Source: Holophagaceae bacterium
Lineage (GTDB): Bacteria; Acidobacteriota; Holophagae; Holophagales; Holophagaceae
Direction: 5' to 3'
Assembly: GCA_025355915.1 (NCBI GenBank)
Contig: JANXYT010000187.1
Coordinates: 1 to 14,294 of the forward strand
DNA: 14,294 nucleotides
Below the pieces are notes generated by a model. The model searched no databases. It saw only the letters and a program-made list of their open reading frames with translations, and was not told where the DNA came from. Each line of letters starts with the position of its first letter. Position 1 is the first letter of the stretch. Below are positions 13,639 through 14,294 of the stretch, one piece after another. The position numbers and the translations under genes were made by a program.

Positions 13639-14294
13639 TTACTGCTCTGACTCAGGTTCAGTAAGCTTCTTGACCCGATCTTGGAAAGCAAGGAACACCT
13701 TAGGTGTCCATTCAGTGAACCATTCGCAAATCTTCTTCCGATTGGCCGGATCATCTGGATCAATTTTTTCTTCTATCAGGATCTTGGAAGAGGCCTTGTC
13801 CAACATCGGTCGCCATTGCATCGGCCTTCCAACCTGATTCTCAATCTCCTGCAACTGTAATTGGAGCTGCTCGAAGGCAGAGTCTTTCCAGCCAGCAGGT
13901 TGAATGACCATCTCAACAACAATGCTTTGATTTTTTGGTGTCAGAAGCATATTCACATGGAATCCAGAGCGGCCTATGGCTATGGAAGACCAGTGGCCAG
14001 GGCCTGGCTTCTGAAGTCGGAATGGCAGTTTCTGAATCTTCATGGCATCGTGTATTTCTTGCCAAAATGCGATGCGCCATTCACGACGCTCCTTATCTCC
14101 AGCTGATAGATCCGAATTCGCTTGTTTCATGGTGACGTTTGGGCGGCAAACCAAATCGAGCTGGGGAGCAGCCCCACTCGCACCAATCGTGAAGGCCTTA
14201 AGTTCCGCTAGATATAGCGCAACCGTGTCAGGGGTGTTCTCATTCAGCCAATCAATGACTTGGCGGTGGTCATCGGCGGCTTCCTCCGCGATCC
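13639..14294 (-). CDS. DUF4268-type protein, C-terminal part (5' end beyond window)
   Basis: The frame is open from the stop (TAA at 13639-13641) to the right edge, giving at least 218 residues; the gene start lies outside. Reading past the internal TTG (14154) and ATG (14130) gives HRQVIDWLNENTPDTVALYL, then ELKAFTIG and APQLDLVCRPN. This matches the conserved join between a PD-(D/E)XK-like N-terminal half and the C-terminal DUF4268 domain as I know the family, which continues here as WRIAFWQEIHDAM, QKPGPGHWSSIAIG and EEKIDPDDPANR. Internal starts are therefore unlikely. Such proteins are thought to be nuclease-like and are often accessory. The gene is visibly more AT-rich than every neighbour, which suggests recent transfer. 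The catalytic half is not in view. Confidence 0.82.
   Translation of the reverse strand, partial: IAEEAADDHRQVIDWLNENTPDTVALYLAELKAFTIGASGAAPQLDLVCRPNVTMKQANSDLSAGDKERREWRIAFWQEIHDAMKIQKLPFRLQKPGPGHWSSIAIGRSGFHVNMLLTPKNQSIVVEMVIQPAGWKDSAFEQLQLQLQEIENQVGRPMQWRPMLDKASSKILIEEKIDPDDPANRKKICEWFTEWTPKVFLAFQDRVKKLTEPESEQ

Noticed and set aside
12071..13837. 588-residue open frame antisense to the spermidine-synthase-like gene
   Set aside because: Extremely rich in Gly, His, Gln and Glu, as expected of a reverse frame of a Leu/Ala-rich membrane protein; it also runs through the intergenic repeat arm.

Overview
This is a high-GC bacterial chromosomal window with Gram-negative features: an exported multiheme cytochrome, Tat lipoprotein signals and inner-membrane quinol-type electron transfer subunits. 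The gene mix would fit a respiratory, possibly metal- or cytochrome-respiring bacterium such as an acidobacterium of the Holophaga/Geothrix kind or a deltaproteobacterium-like lineage. That placement is a guess from style, because no rRNA or lineage marker is present.

Left part (1-4614, plus strand): the last codons of an unknown gene, then guaA (GMP synthase), a small helical TPR-like hypothetical protein, a response regulator with an HD-GYP cyclic-di-GMP phosphodiesterase domain, and an aldo/keto reductase. guaA is bracketed on both sides by copies of the same palindromic intergenic repeat. The aldo/keto reductase leader carries a perfect 19-bp inverted repeat.

Middle part (4766-9303, minus strand): a tightly coupled four-gene operon, read as DUF2339-like polytopic membrane protein, then exported tetraheme cytochrome c, then Tat-lipoprotein ferredoxin with four [4Fe-4S] sites, then NrfD/DsrP/HmcC-type membrane quinone-interacting subunit. 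The first two junctions are 4-bp ATGA overlaps and the last is a 4-bp gap. The last three proteins make a plausible complex moving electrons between the membrane quinone pool and periplasmic carriers. The role of the DUF2339-like protein is unknown.

Right part (9590-14294): an exported SixA-like histidine phosphatase (plus) whose 3' end overlaps a convergent Tat-lipoprotein FAD-dependent oxidoreductase (minus). Upstream of that lies a polytopic-membrane/spermidine-synthase fusion protein (minus). The last two probably form a polyamine or amine-related envelope pair, now separated by a 330-base gap filled by a repeat element. At the right edge is the C-terminal part of a DUF4268-type protein; it is visibly more AT-rich than its neighbours and runs off the window, suggesting an acquired accessory or defence-like gene.

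The most unusual signal outside the genes is a set of intergenic dyad repeats. Three copies have arms built from a CGCAGATGG-like 9-mer, one full copy and one orphan arm are built from CACCAAGA-like units, and there is one unrelated 19-bp inverted repeat. No rRNA, tRNA, CRISPR array, intact insertion sequence or convincing classical terminator was seen.
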